Below, piece by piece: positions 43,433-52,813 of a stretch of DNA of 64,000 bases. The notes beneath the pieces are model-generated. The model saw only the letters and a list, made by a program, of their open reading frames with translations. It was not told the DNA's origin and ran no database searches. Where the stretch lies: assembly GCA_017549805.1 (NCBI GenBank), contig JAFYNJ010000028.1, positions 38,033-102,032 of the forward strand, given 5' to 3'. Each line of letters opens with the position of its first letter. Within the stretch, counting starts at the first letter, position 1. This DNA comes from Bacteroidales bacterium (GTDB lineage: Bacteria; Bacteroidota; Bacteroidia; Bacteroidales; F082). Position numbers and translations under genes: made by a program.

Positions 43433-44146
43433 TTACAAGGCGACAATCTTATCGGCATGGTTGCACCACAGCGGTGCCGTTTTATAGGCATTTACGCTCT
43501 CTGCAGGCACCTTGATTTCGGTGACGGGGCAGTTCCATAAAAATTCAGGACATGGTACGTCGTAAAGGATTTCCGGAGGGGTTACTGCATGGCAAATCAT
43601 CGTAGTCAGACTTCGACAATCATCGAAAGCGTCAAACCAAATGCCGGCTATCCCAGTACCCATCTCCACCGAATTCAATGCAGTACAGCTACGGAAAGCC
43701 CAGTCCCCGATTTGGGTAACGCCGTCAGGCAACTTGACGGTTTTGAGCTCAAGGCAAAAGTCGAAAGCGCGATTGCCTATATATTGCACCGTATTGGGAA
43801 TCTCCACCGAAAGCATTTCGTCGCGCGAGTAGAACGCATAGTCGCCGATACCCACAACGGTGTAGGTCTTGCCATTGAAAGTGATCTCCGAAGGAATCAC
43901 CTCTCTGTTGCTGCCCATTACAATGGGAGGTTCGATACCGTAATATTCGGATGCCCGCACGGTCTCTACAGTGTTTTCTGTCAACACCTTGAAGTATTGT
44001 TCCACATCATCGCTATAGACCAACTGGATATAAGTTGATCCATTTTGCTCACGCGAATGGGTGACTATCTTATCGGCGGGCAAGGGGTCCTTGCCGCAAG
44101 CGCTCAACAGCAGAAGGATGACCCATAATAAATTCAGTCTTTTCAT
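43433..44146 (-). CDS. BspA-type leucine-rich repeat lipoprotein
   Basis: 237 residues with lipobox LLLLSAC. After an N-terminal strand region it has LRR_5 repeats of the BspA type (VGIGDYAF, VEIPNTVQYIGNRAFDFC, VKLPDGVTQIGDWAFRSC). BspA-like repeats mediate adhesion to host or microbial surfaces. It follows the larger LRR T9SS gene by 9 bp, and that gene contains closely similar repeats. Confidence 0.85.
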   Translation of the reverse strand: MKRLNLLWVILLLLSACGKDPLPADKIVTHSREQNGSTYIQLVYSDDVEQYFKVLTENTVETVRASEYYGIEPPIVMGSNREVIPSEITFNGKTYTVVGIGDYAFYSRDEMLSVEIPNTVQYIGNRAFDFCLELKTVKLPDGVTQIGDWAFRSCTALNSVEMGTGIAGIWFDAFDDCRSLTTMICHAVTPPEILYDVPCPEFLWNCPVTEIKVPAESVNAYKTAPLWCNHADKIVAL

Positions 44147-44155
44147 TGCAATATT

Positions 44156-47100
44156 TTATTTGTTAACGACAATCTTTTGAGCGAAATTGCCTATAGTGAT
44201 GAAATACATCCCCATAGGTAATTTGGAAACATCTACCAGCTGTTTTTCCCCATTAATTTGACCCGTCATCAGGGTTTGACCCATGACGTTAGTGACGGTA
44301 AAGGTGGAATTGGACGGGTTAACGTTATTTGTTATTAGGAAGAGGGAGGAAGAGACGGGGTTGGGATAAACCCAGAATCCTTCTGCCACAACGGTTTCCT
44401 CCGTTCCATAGTCATGGAATTCCTCATACACCTCGTCGCAATCTTTTTCGCCGTATTTGAACATCAGTTGGTCCTCTTTCCAGAAGCAGCGGATGCCTTC
44501 CACACGGTAACCTTTCTGTGTATTCATCAGCCTTTCAGGGAAGAAGCTGGTCAGATGGCCGATGCCTCGAACGATGGTGCCGCTGAACTGGTTCTCCGCA
44601 TCGCTGACCTGCAACATCTTGAACAGGCGGCCTTCGTATTCATACTCTTCCACGGCTTCCACATGAATTGTGAGACTATTGGTATCCACCTTGATTTCCC
44701 ACTCGTCGCCCGGTTCCACATCGAAGTCATACAGCACGGTGAATTCGCCCAAGGTCTTGTTCCACCAATACACTTTGTCATTGTCATCATAGACATATTC
44801 GTGGCTCGTTTGGATGTGTTCCCCCTTGTCGTACAGGGTGTTGATGCGCACAATGACATGGATATCCTCTTTGTCGTTGATGGTGGTATCGTTGGTCTGA
44901 TGAAGGTATTGGTAAGTGATGCTGCCGTCGTCGTTCAGGATTTCATAGTACCACTCGGCACCCGCTGAACCGCAGTCCTCCTCGAAGTTGCCGCTTTGCC
45001 AATAATCACCCCAGGCTTCGCGATAAAGACCTTCGCATCCACAAGGCACAATGGCCGTTTCCTGCAAGGCCGCATCGGGGAAGGTGGTTAGGCCACACTG
45101 GGCCGGCGTGGTGCCATGGCAGACCAGGGTCAGTTTCACATTACCTTCGTTTCTGCGAAACGCTCCTTCTGCCATGTTGGAGACCGTTACGCCCAAGTCA
45201 ACCCGCGACAAGTTACGACAGTCGGAAAAGGCCTGAAATCCTATAGATTCCACGTTGTCAGGAATTACCACTTCCCTTAAGGCGAAGCAGGAGGAGAACG
45301 ACCATCCTTCGATGGCGACGACTGACTCTGGAATGTTGATGGAATCCAAGCGGGAGCATTCAGCAAACAGACCTGTGGGGATGGTGTCCAATGTTTGTGG
45401 CAAGGTGACGGTTCTCAGTTGGTCACATTGGCGGAACAGGTTGCTCCCAAGATGACCTACCGTCTCAGGTATGTCGAACGACGTCAGTCCCACACAAGCT
45501 CTGAAAGCGCTTGAACCCAAGGAAGTTACTACATCGGGAATTCTAATCTCCGTCAGATGGAAGCATTGAAGGAACGCTCTGTCACCAATCCTTGTAACCG
45601 TCTCGGGAATGGCAATGGAATCCAACAACTGACAATTATTAAGTAAATCATCGGGGATTGCTGTAAGATTTTCTGGTAGATGTATGGATCGAAGTTCATA
45701 GCAACAAGCGAAAGCACCAGCACCCAAATCCGTCACCGTGTTGGGAACATCCACCGAGGAGAGATGGGAGCAATAGTAAAAAACACTATCTCCTAGATAT
45801 GTCACCTCTTCTGGTAAGTCAATGGAAGTCAGACCAGACCCAAAAAACGCACGGCTTTCGATACGCGTCACGGTGGAAGGAATCTCTATAGAAGTTAGAT
45901 ACTGACAGTTGATGAACAAATCCTTTGGCAACACCTTGATTCCTTCGGGAAGCCGCACCGAGTTAAGGGACCAGCTGTTGGCAAAAGCCATGTCGCCAAT
46001 GGTTTCCACCGAGTTGGGCAAAACCACAACAAGTAGGTATTGGCATGAGGCGAATGCTAACTCGCCGACAGAAGTCACTGTGTTGGACACCACCACTGAA
46101 GTCAGCTCACCGTTACAATTTTTGAATGCTTCGTCGCCCACAGCAGTAACGGTATAGCTAACACCATTGTGATCAACAGTTTCTGGAATTACGATGTCAC
46201 CCACATAAAGATTATAGCCTGTCGTTTCCAATTCTGGGGTATAGGTCACTTCCACGGTGTTGTAGCCGGTGATGTTGTAATACAAACCGCTGGCTTCGTC
46301 AAAGAATTTCACGCCAATCCAAGGGTTAAACTCGGGGATATTGTTGGCATTGGGAATGCTTTTCCAAAACTCTCCTCCTGCGTCGAAATACAAATAATTG
46401 TCGTTGCCTTTGAAAAGATAGGCGTTTTCATTGCCAGGTGCTATATCAACAAGGGGTATGTCTTCTCCAATGTTGACAAAATGTTCACCGTGGTCAAGGG
46501 AATAGGAAAGAACCGCAGAATGACCGGCAATTTGAGGCACGTAAACAATACCACTATCGCCCATGGCCAACACTCTGCTGTCAAACAAATAAAAACCGGG
46601 AGTATGCTGGAAACCAATGCTCCCGTTAATATTCCATCCACAAGCCACCACATTGCCTTCGGGGTCGAAAGCCATATCCCTTATGGAATAGTTGTCGGCC
46701 GCAACCAACTGCCAGTCCTGCAAATCGGAAGTCGTTGAATGATAGATGCCGTCGCCGGGTCCGCCATACGACCAGACGCACAGATACACGTCGCCGTTCG
46801 CGTTGACCATAAGGTCGCCGATGCTTTGGTAATCCTCGATAAAACCAAGATTTGCCGTGTTCCAGGTGTTGCCTCCGTCAAAGGTGTAGTCAATTCGGTC
46901 TTGACCCCATAGCAAAAGGGTGTCGTTGCTGACGGCGCAGGCGCCTGTCATCAGGTTGTTGTTCACGGAATGGTTGTTGGTGTTATACCATGACTGGCAG
47001 TCGTCATCGGAATAATAGACGTCGGCAAACTCAGCTGGGAAAAAGAAAATGCGGCCTTGTGGGCTGAAAGCCATAAAGGTGCACACGTCAAAATCGCTGA

Positions 47101-47317
47101 GACTTTCCCATTGTACGCCTTCGTCCTTGGAGCGGATGAAGAGCGGGGCGTCGGTTCCGGTTTTGGCAAAAATATCGCCATTGGCAGATACTCCGATGAG
47201 AATGGGGTTGGTACCAAGCCACGAGGCTTCGCAGTTGATGGGTTTCCACAATTGTTGCGCCGTGAGACTACCGAGGCAGCCGAGACAAAGGATGATGATT
47301 GCAATAACCTTTTTCAT
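44156..47317 (-). CDS. T9SS-exported BspA-type LRR protein with N-terminal sensor-like repeats
   Basis: 1053 residues from ATG 47317 (MKKVIAIIILCLGCLGSLTA), with a signal peptide. The first ~330 residues carry BNR/sortilin-like motifs (SKDEGVQWESL, YSDDDCQSWYN, DGGNTWNT). Residues ~370-730 hold about 13 BspA-type LRR_5 repeats (AFxxCxxLxxVxxPxxVxxIG). A further globular region follows, then a T9SS type A sorting domain (VYPNPVSSSLFL ... GMYFITIGNFAQKIVVNK). A surface adhesin is the probable role. It sits between the TPR-HTH regulator (19 bp upstream) and the LRR lipoprotein, suggesting one regulated surface operon. Confidence 0.88.
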   Translation of the reverse strand: MKKVIAIIILCLGCLGSLTAQQLWKPINCEASWLGTNPILIGVSANGDIFAKTGTDAPLFIRSKDEGVQWESLSDFDVCTFMAFSPQGRIFFFPAEFADVYYSDDDCQSWYNTNNHSVNNNLMTGACAVSNDTLLLWGQDRIDYTFDGGNTWNTANLGFIEDYQSIGDLMVNANGDVYLCVWSYGGPGDGIYHSTTSDLQDWQLVAADNYSIRDMAFDPEGNVVACGWNINGSIGFQHTPGFYLFDSRVLAMGDSGIVYVPQIAGHSAVLSYSLDHGEHFVNIGEDIPLVDIAPGNENAYLFKGNDNYLYFDAGGEFWKSIPNANNIPEFNPWIGVKFFDEASGLYYNITGYNTVEVTYTPELETTGYNLYVGDIVIPETVDHNGVSYTVTAVGDEAFKNCNGELTSVVVSNTVTSVGELAFASCQYLLVVVLPNSVETIGDMAFANSWSLNSVRLPEGIKVLPKDLFINCQYLTSIEIPSTVTRIESRAFFGSGLTSIDLPEEVTYLGDSVFYYCSHLSSVDVPNTVTDLGAGAFACCYELRSIHLPENLTAIPDDLLNNCQLLDSIAIPETVTRIGDRAFLQCFHLTEIRIPDVVTSLGSSAFRACVGLTSFDIPETVGHLGSNLFRQCDQLRTVTLPQTLDTIPTGLFAECSRLDSINIPESVVAIEGWSFSSCFALREVVIPDNVESIGFQAFSDCRNLSRVDLGVTVSNMAEGAFRRNEGNVKLTLVCHGTTPAQCGLTTFPDAALQETAIVPCGCEGLYREAWGDYWQSGNFEEDCGSAGAEWYYEILNDDGSITYQYLHQTNDTTINDKEDIHVIVRINTLYDKGEHIQTSHEYVYDDNDKVYWWNKTLGEFTVLYDFDVEPGDEWEIKVDTNSLTIHVEAVEEYEYEGRLFKMLQVSDAENQFSGTIVRGIGHLTSFFPERLMNTQKGYRVEGIRCFWKEDQLMFKYGEKDCDEVYEEFHDYGTEETVVAEGFWVYPNPVSSSLFLITNNVNPSNSTFTVTNVMGQTLMTGQINGEKQLVDVSKLPMGMYFITIGNFAQKIVVNK

Positions 47318-47336
47318 ATTTTGGATTTTTAATAAT

Positions 47337-48803
47337 TTACACTGCGTTGACGATTTCCTCGAAGCTTCGATTATCATCGCCGAGGTTCATCTTCATTTGT
47401 TTGATTCGAGTTTTACGCTTGTAATAAGAGTCGGTTTGGGTATCCAACAAGATGGAAATCACTTGGTTGGAGAAGCCGTTTTTGGAGAGGCAACAGATGC
47501 GTACATCCCACTTGCCTAGTTTGGGAAAGAGTTGGAGCAGGCGTTGCGAGAAACCGTCGAAAATCAAGTCGGTGAGATTGACGAAGTCGGTCCAGTCGTT
47601 GTCGCCAAGCTCGAAGTTGAGCGTATCGGGGTTGATTTGTTCGCTGAGGGCTTGAGCGGTGACCATCACCTTGTTGCGGGCCATGATCTTCTGGGTCATC
47701 ATCAGCTCTTTCTGTGAGAGGGTCTGTTGGTTTCGTCGAAGCTCGTCGTTAGTTCGAATCAGCGTTTCCATGTCGCTCACCAGCTCATGGATGCGGTTCT
47801 GGTTGCGCTCCACTTGGTTCTTAAACCGTTCCATTGCCAATTTGTTGTCAGCGATTTTCTTTCTGACAATCAGCACGATCAGCAGCAAAGCGATCACCGA
47901 AACGGCAATGATCAGGTAAAGTTTCAGGTCGCGGTTGCGGTGCAAGCTTTCCATTTCGCTCTTTTGAGCCTTCAGCTCATATTCTGCTTTGATCCGTTGT
48001 ATAGCCTCGCTGGAATGCTCCTCTTCGGCTTCCATCATATTCGTTGTAAACAGTTTATGGTATTGATAGGCTCGTTGATACTCGCCTTCGTTGTAGGCGA
48101 TGGCATACAGCGGCTGATACACCGCCATCTTCAGTCCGGGACGCTCGCTGCGAAGCGCTTCTTTCAGATAGTGTTTGGCTTGTCCGTAGTCGTCCGTGTA
48201 ATAATAAAGGATGCCCAAGGTCATGTTGGCAATGTCGGTGTCATTGTCGTTAAGTCCGCCTTGCAAGGCCAGATTGACGTATTCGATGCCTTTGGCGAAG
48301 TTGCCAGTTTCCATGTAGTAGTCACGCCCTATCTCCAGATAAAGGTCTCTCAACATGGCCTGATCGTTCATCAAGGAGGCGATCCGGAACGATGAGTCGT
48401 AATACTGTTTGGCTTGGGTATATTGCTCCAGTGCTCGAACGGCACGACCGCTGTTGCGATACGCGTTCATCATACCAATAGAGTCGGCGTTCTGACGGAA
48501 ACAATTCAAAGCCTGTTGGTGTTGCTTGAAGGCATCTTCAAAGAGCCCGTGTTTGAGGTACATGGCACCAAGGTTGTCGCAAAGCTGGCCTTCCAACAGG
48601 AGCACTTTTTCAGTCGTCTCGCAACCGCGCAGCAGCTCCAATCCTTTAAGGAAACACTCGGCGGCTTCTTCGGAAAGCTGTTCCTCACGAAGTTGCACAC
48701 CTTCTTCATAAAGGGTTTTTGCCTGCTCCACCCGTTTGGAGGGGCTGTCACAAGCTACCAGCGCACAACAAATGAGAACCAAGAATAACAAACGTTGCTT
48801 CAT
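47337..48803 (-). CDS. TPR lipoprotein with membrane helix, coiled coil and HTH-like C-terminus
   Basis: 488 residues. The lipobox MKQRLLFLVLICCALVAC is followed by about six TPR units (residues ~25-280), one membrane helix (LKLYLIIAVSVIALLLIVLIV, ~307), a coiled coil, and a C-terminal LuxR/winged-helix-like segment (KWDVRICCLSKNGFSNQVISILLDTQTDSYYKRKTRIKQ). This layout is typical of Bacteroidota membrane-linked regulators that sense periplasmic events. It heads the operon with the LRR surface proteins and may regulate them. A paralogue begins at 62384. Confidence 0.82.
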   Translation of the reverse strand: MKQRLLFLVLICCALVACDSPSKRVEQAKTLYEEGVQLREEQLSEEAAECFLKGLELLRGCETTEKVLLLEGQLCDNLGAMYLKHGLFEDAFKQHQQALNCFRQNADSIGMMNAYRNSGRAVRALEQYTQAKQYYDSSFRIASLMNDQAMLRDLYLEIGRDYYMETGNFAKGIEYVNLALQGGLNDNDTDIANMTLGILYYYTDDYGQAKHYLKEALRSERPGLKMAVYQPLYAIAYNEGEYQRAYQYHKLFTTNMMEAEEEHSSEAIQRIKAEYELKAQKSEMESLHRNRDLKLYLIIAVSVIALLLIVLIVRKKIADNKLAMERFKNQVERNQNRIHELVSDMETLIRTNDELRRNQQTLSQKELMMTQKIMARNKVMVTAQALSEQINPDTLNFELGDNDWTDFVNLTDLIFDGFSQRLLQLFPKLGKWDVRICCLSKNGFSNQVISILLDTQTDSYYKRKTRIKQMKMNLGDDNRSFEEIVNAV

Positions 48804-48820
48804 TTACCTGTTGTTTGATG

Positions 48821-48849
48821 CAAAGGTAAGTAGAAAAAACACTTGTCAA
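48821..48849 (-). promoter_or_regulatory. Promoter of the TPR regulator-LRR operon
   Basis: Minus strand: TTG (48847-48849), 18-nt spacer, TACCTTTG (48821-48828). Confidence 0.65.
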
Positions 48850-48989
48850 GAGTTTTTCGGGGAACGACAGAGAGATGTCCCTATCATTTCGTGATGTCTA
48901 GACGTTTTATCAATGAAAATCAATAGTTTAAAAACCAACAAAAACCTATTTTGTCCTTATTATTATTCCCACCAAAACGAAAATAACAC

Positions 48990-48997
48990 TATCTTTG
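48990..48997 (+). promoter_or_regulatory. Promoter -7 box of the DUF2461 gene
   Basis: TATCTTTG, 21 bp before ATG 49019; it rules out the in-frame start at 48995. Confidence 0.5.
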
Positions 48998-49018
48998 TCC
49001 ATTCAAAAACGGATAAAG

Positions 49019-49681
49019 ATGGAAGAAATCATCACCTTTCTCACCAACGTGCTTCACAACAATAACCGCGAGTGGTTCCACGAGCATAAAAAAGAATACC
49101 AAAGTGCACAGGCGAAATTCAATGCCATTGCCGAACAAATCATTGCCGGTGTGGCAGCGTTCGATCCCGATATGCAGGGACTGACTTTAAAAGACTGCAC
49201 CTATCGTTTCTATCGCGACACGCGTTTTTCACCGGATAAAAGGCCTTATAAGACGCATTTCGGAGTATTCGTCTGCAAAGGCGGCAAGAAGTCGATGCTC
49301 AGCGGCTATTACTTCCAAGTGCAGCCTCGTGAGTCGGAGGACTACTTCAGCGGCAACATGCTCTGCACGGGAATGTACATGCCTTTTCCTGAAACCTTGA
49401 AAAACATCCGCGAAGAGATCCTTTACAACGGCGAGCCGTTGGAAATGGCCATCAAAAAGGCCAAAGGCTTCACCTGGGATACGCATAGCGCCATGAAACG
49501 GGTGCCCAACGGCTACCCCAAGGACCATCCCTATGCCGAGTATTTCAAACAGCGTGACTGGTTGTTGGTGAAAGAAGTCGATGACAAACACCTCTATAGC
49601 CCAAACTTAGTGGATTGGGTGCTGGAGGAGTTTAAAAAGACCAAGGAGTTTTGTCAGTGGCTGAATAAAACGGAAAACTGA
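49019..49681 (+). CDS. DUF2461 family protein (TIGR02453)
   Basis: 220 residues. NNREWFHEHKKEYQSAQ, YRFYRDTRFSPDKRPYKTHFG and YYFQVQPRESEDYFSGNM are the DUF2461 hallmarks; the family is cytosolic, widespread and of unknown function. The protein ends in NKTEN, residues encoded by a purine-rich repeat that also encodes the end of the convergent fusA gene. Confidence 0.88.
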   Translation: MEEIITFLTNVLHNNNREWFHEHKKEYQSAQAKFNAIAEQIIAGVAAFDPDMQGLTLKDCTYRFYRDTRFSPDKRPYKTHFGVFVCKGGKKSMLSGYYFQVQPRESEDYFSGNMLCTGMYMPFPETLKNIREEILYNGEPLEMAIKKAKGFTWDTHSAMKRVPNGYPKDHPYAEYFKQRDWLLVKEVDDKHLYSPNLVDWVLEEFKKTKEFCQWLNKTEN

Positions 49682-49737
49682 AAACGGAGAACGGAAAACT
49701 AACTTTCCGTTATCAGTTTTCCGTTTTCCGTTCTTTC
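49668..49737. repeat. Purine-rich repeat forming a hairpin between convergent genes
   Basis: ACGGAAAACTGA (49670-49681) is the exact inverse of TCAGTTTTCCGT (49713-49724), with further ACGGAAAAC units inside. It encodes KTEN-stop on both strands and probably works as a bidirectional transcription terminator for the DUF2461 and fusA genes. Confidence 0.75.
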
Positions 49738-51782
49738 ACGATCTCTTCCTGCTTGTCCTTCGGCGTTGGCGTGTATTGATAGAACTCCATGGAGTAGTTG
49801 GCACGACCCGAAGTGAGGTTGCGCAAGGCGGTGGCATAGCCGAACAGTTCCATCAACGGGATGAAGGCATCCAATTTCTGTGAGCCTTTGCGGAAACGGC
49901 GCATGTTCTCGATGCGGCCGCGGCGTTTGTTGACGTCGCCGGTCACGTTGCCGATGTAATCGTCGGGTGTGTTGATCTCCACCTTCATCATAGGCTCCAA
50001 CAATACGGGACTGGCTTTCATGAAAGCCTGCTTGAAGCACATCTGGGCGCAAATCTGGAAGGCCATGTCGCTCGAATCCACAGGGTGCGAGCTGCCGTCC
50101 ACGAGGACGCACTTCACATCCACCACGGGATAGCCCGCAAACGGACCCTTGAGCATGGCTGCGGCCAGACCCTTCTCCACCGAAGGGATGTACTCCTTCG
50201 GCACTACGCCACCCTTGCTGACATCGACAAACTCGAAGCCCTTGCCAGGATTCGGCTCGAAACGGATGACGGTATGGGCATATTGGCCCTTGCCACCTGA
50301 CTGCTTGGCGTATTTGTAGTTGCACTCGAAAGGCGCGGTGATGGTCTCGCGGAATGAAACGGACGGCGCACCTACGGTGACGGGCACTTTGAACTCGGTG
50401 TTGATGCGATCGACGATGATCTCCAGATGCAGTTCGCCCATGCCAGCGATGATGGTCTCCTCGGTCTCTTCGTCGAAATGCGCACGGAACGAAGGATCCT
50501 CGTTGCAAAGCTTGGCCAAAGCCTCTGAAAGCTTGCTGCGGTTCTTCTTGTCCTCAAGGTTGACCTTCATCTCGATAACCGCAGGCGGGATATGGATGTT
50601 TTCCAGCATCAGCGGTGATTTTTCATCGCAAAGGGTGTCGCCCGTACGGGTATATTTCATGCCCACCAGGGCAACGATTTCGCCCGGACCGGCTTCAGCG
50701 ATCTCCTCGCGTTCCTTGGCCTTGATGCGGAAGATGCGTCCCACACGTTCGCTCTTGGTCTTGTTGGTGTTATACACGCTCATGCCGTTGACCAGCTTGC
50801 CGCTGAAGATACGGATGAAGGTCTGCTGGCCAACATAGGGATCGTTGATGAGCTTGAAGGCCAAAGCGGCGAAAGGTTCGTTTTCCGAAGGGTTACGTTG
50901 GCAGGTCTTCTCCTCGTTGTAAGGATCATGGGCAATGACAGCACCGAGGTCCTTGGGTGAAGGAAGGTAATCGACGATGGCATCGAGCAACAACTGGATG
51001 CCTTTGTTCTTATAGGCGGCACCACAAAGCACCGGGACCATCATCAGCTTGATGGTGGCCTTGCGGATGGCACCCATGAGCAGATCTGTGGGGATCTCTT
51101 TGTCATCGAGATAGAGCTCAGCCACATCGTCATCCAAGTCGGCGACTTTCTCAATGAGATTTCGGCGGGCGGCTTGGGCTTGTTCCATCATGTTTTCCGG
51201 GATGGGACCCACAATGCGTTCCTTGTCGATAAAACGCACCGAGTTCATCTGCACCAGATCGACCATGCCTTCGAAAGTGGCTTCGGCGCCGATAGGCAAG
51301 TGCAGCGGCACGGCATTGGCACCGAGGTATTTCTGCATCTGGTTGACCACCTCGTTGAAATCGGCACCCGTGCGGTCCATTTTGTTCACAAAGGCGATGC
51401 GGGGCACACGGTATTTGTCGGCCTGGTTCCAGACGGTCTCACTTTGGGGCTCCACGCCTCCCACGGCGCAGAACACGGCAACCATGCCGTCGATAACGCG
51501 CAGCGAGCGCTCCACCTCAACGGTGAAGTCCACGTGGCCGGGAGTATCGATGAGGTTGATCTGATGGTCGTTCCAATGGGCGGTGATGGCTGCCGAGGCA
51601 ATGGTGATGCCACGCTCCTGCTCCTGTTTCATGAAGTCCATGGTGGCCTGTCCGTCGTGGGTCTCACCCACCTTGCGGTTCACGCCGGTAAAGAAAAGGA
51701 TGCGTTCCGAAACTGTGGTTTTGCCCGCGTCGATATGCGCTGCAATACCGATATTGCGAAGTTTTGAAATATTCTGGCTCAT
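49713..51782 (-). CDS. fusA: Elongation factor G
   Basis: 689 residues. The G-domain motifs are [10 protein letters not shown] (G1), ERGITIASA (G2), IDTPGHVDF (G3) and NKMDRTGAD (G4); domains II to V follow, with the usual domain IV stretch [24 protein letters not shown] drives ribosomal translocation with GTP. It is monocistronic here, not in the str operon, so it may be an EF-G paralogue; sequence alone does not settle this. The last residues (ERKTEN) come from the repeat hairpin shared with the DUF2461 gene. Confidence 0.95.
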   Translation of the reverse strand: MSQNISKLRNIGIAAHIDAGKTTVSERILFFTGVNRKVGETHDGQATMDFMKQEQERGITIASAAITAHWNDHQINLIDTPGHVDFTVEVERSLRVIDGMVAVFCAVGGVEPQSETVWNQADKYRVPRIAFVNKMDRTGADFNEVVNQMQKYLGANAVPLHLPIGAEATFEGMVDLVQMNSVRFIDKERIVGPIPENMMEQAQAARRNLIEKVADLDDDVAELYLDDKEIPTDLLMGAIRKATIKLMMVPVLCGAAYKNKGIQLLLDAIVDYLPSPKDLGAVIAHDPYNEEKTCQRNPSENEPFAALAFKLINDPYVGQQTFIRIFSGKLVNGMSVYNTNKTKSERVGRIFRIKAKEREEIAEAGPGEIVALVGMKYTRTGDTLCDEKSPLMLENIHIPPAVIEMKVNLEDKKNRSKLSEALAKLCNEDPSFRAHFDEETEETIIAGMGELHLEIIVDRINTEFKVPVTVGAPSVSFRETITAPFECNYKYAKQSGGKGQYAHTVIRFEPNPGKGFEFVDVSKGGVVPKEYIPSVEKGLAAAMLKGPFAGYPVVDVKCVLVDGSSHPVDSSDMAFQICAQMCFKQAFMKASPVLLEPMMKVEINTPDDYIGNVTGDVNKRRGRIENMRRFRKGSQKLDAFIPLMELFGYATALRNLTSGRANYSMEFYQYTPTPKDKQEEIVKERKTEN

Positions 51783-51823
51783 GATGTTGTGATGGAATAG
51801 TTTTTGCAGTGTTTTTCGGCCGA

Positions 51824-51852
51824 CAAAATTAGAAAAAAATGAGTGATTACAA
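51824..51852 (-). promoter_or_regulatory. Promoter of fusA
   Basis: Minus strand: TTG (51850-51852), 18-nt spacer, TAATTTTG (51824-51831). The -33 box lies inside the first codons of the divergent pspC gene. Confidence 0.55.
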
Positions 51853-52099
51853 GAAACTTTATCGCACCAGAGACAAGAAAATCTGTGGTGTTTGCGGTGG
51901 TATCGCCGAATACTTCGACTTGGATCCCACCATCATGAGGTTGTTGTGGATTATACTGGCCTTCGTCAGCTGTATGACTGGCGTCATCGCCTATCTCATC
52001 TGCGCCTTGGTGATTCCAGAGCAGCCATTGGGCTATGAACAGCCGCATACCGAACAGCCCCAGCCTGAGCAACCTCAGTCTGAAGAGCCACAAGAATAA
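51839..52099 (+). CDS. pspC: PspC domain membrane protein
   Basis: 86 residues. [35 protein letters not shown] is the PspC signature with one membrane helix ([22 protein letters not shown]); the tail is rich in Glu, Gln and Pro. PspC-type proteins act in envelope stress responses. It is a single gene, divergent from fusA. Confidence 0.9.
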   Translation: MSDYKKLYRTRDKKICGVCGGIAEYFDLDPTIMRLLWIILAFVSCMTGVIAYLICALVIPEQPLGYEQPHTEQPQPEQPQSEEPQE

Positions 52100-52112
52100 A
52101 CAATTGTCGGCT

Positions 52113-52742
52113 TTACCAGATATCGGACCACGTGACGCTGATTACGTGGTTCGATGATTTTTCACCCGTCTTGAATACGTTCGACAAGCCGTAGGTGTAT
52201 CGCACTTCGACATACCAATAGCTGACGGCCGCCGTGATGCCATAGTCGATCCTGTTGAAACTGCCAAGTTGCCAGGGATGGATATATTGCATGGTCTTTT
52301 TGGCTTGCTTGATGTTCTCAACCTCGTCGCCCTTCAGGCAGAAACCGATTTGGGGTCCCACACGAAGCCGGATCAGCTGCGATTCATCTTCATCGTCTTC
52401 TGTCCACTTCCTGAGATAGACATTCAACAGCAAAGGGATGTTGATATAGGACGACTTCTCAAGCCATTTCACCTTGTTGCCATTTTCCAGCGTCACCTGT
52501 TTCATGCCGGTGCCTTGCCTTGAATAGATGACATCCATTTCGAGACCGAACACCGAGCGTTGGGGGATCAAAGCCACTCGGGCACCGAAACAAAAATCCG
52601 TCCGAAACCGGGTGCTGTCAACGCCACTGAGGCGCATCGTCGAGAACGTGGGACCCAAAATGAGTCCTCCTCCCAGCTGCTGGGCGCATACCGGCAGGGC
52701 AAGCATGACGGTCATCCAAAGGATAAAAAAGCGGCTTTTCAC
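52113..52742 (-). CDS. Outer-membrane beta-barrel protein (PorT/OMP_b-brl_2-like)
   Basis: 209 residues with a signal peptide (MKSRFFILWMTVMLALPVCA). GLILGPTFSTMRLSG, YINIPLLLNVY, RVGPQIGF and YGITAAVSYWYVEVRYTYGLSNVF follow the OMP_b-brl_2 pattern. It could be a PorT-like secretion factor or a plain porin-like barrel. It converges with pspC and is divergent from GH3; a TACTTTTG box (52765-52772, minus strand) precedes it. Confidence 0.78.
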   Translation of the reverse strand: MKSRFFILWMTVMLALPVCAQQLGGGLILGPTFSTMRLSGVDSTRFRTDFCFGARVALIPQRSVFGLEMDVIYSRQGTGMKQVTLENGNKVKWLEKSSYINIPLLLNVYLRKWTEDDEDESQLIRLRVGPQIGFCLKGDEVENIKQAKKTMQYIHPWQLGSFNRIDYGITAAVSYWYVEVRYTYGLSNVFKTGEKSSNHVISVTWSDIW

Positions 52743-52759
52743 TACAATGCAATTGAATC

Positions 52760-52790
52760 TTGTGCAAAAGTAATAAATTTCCTATTTTTG
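52760..52790 (+). promoter_or_regulatory. Promoter of the GH3-LysE operon
   Basis: TTG (52760-52762), 20-nt spacer, TATTTTTG (52783-52790), 23 bp before ATG 52814. It overlaps the divergent barrel-gene promoter. Confidence 0.65.
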
Positions 52791-52813
52791 CAGCCATATA
52801 AATCCATTATAGA

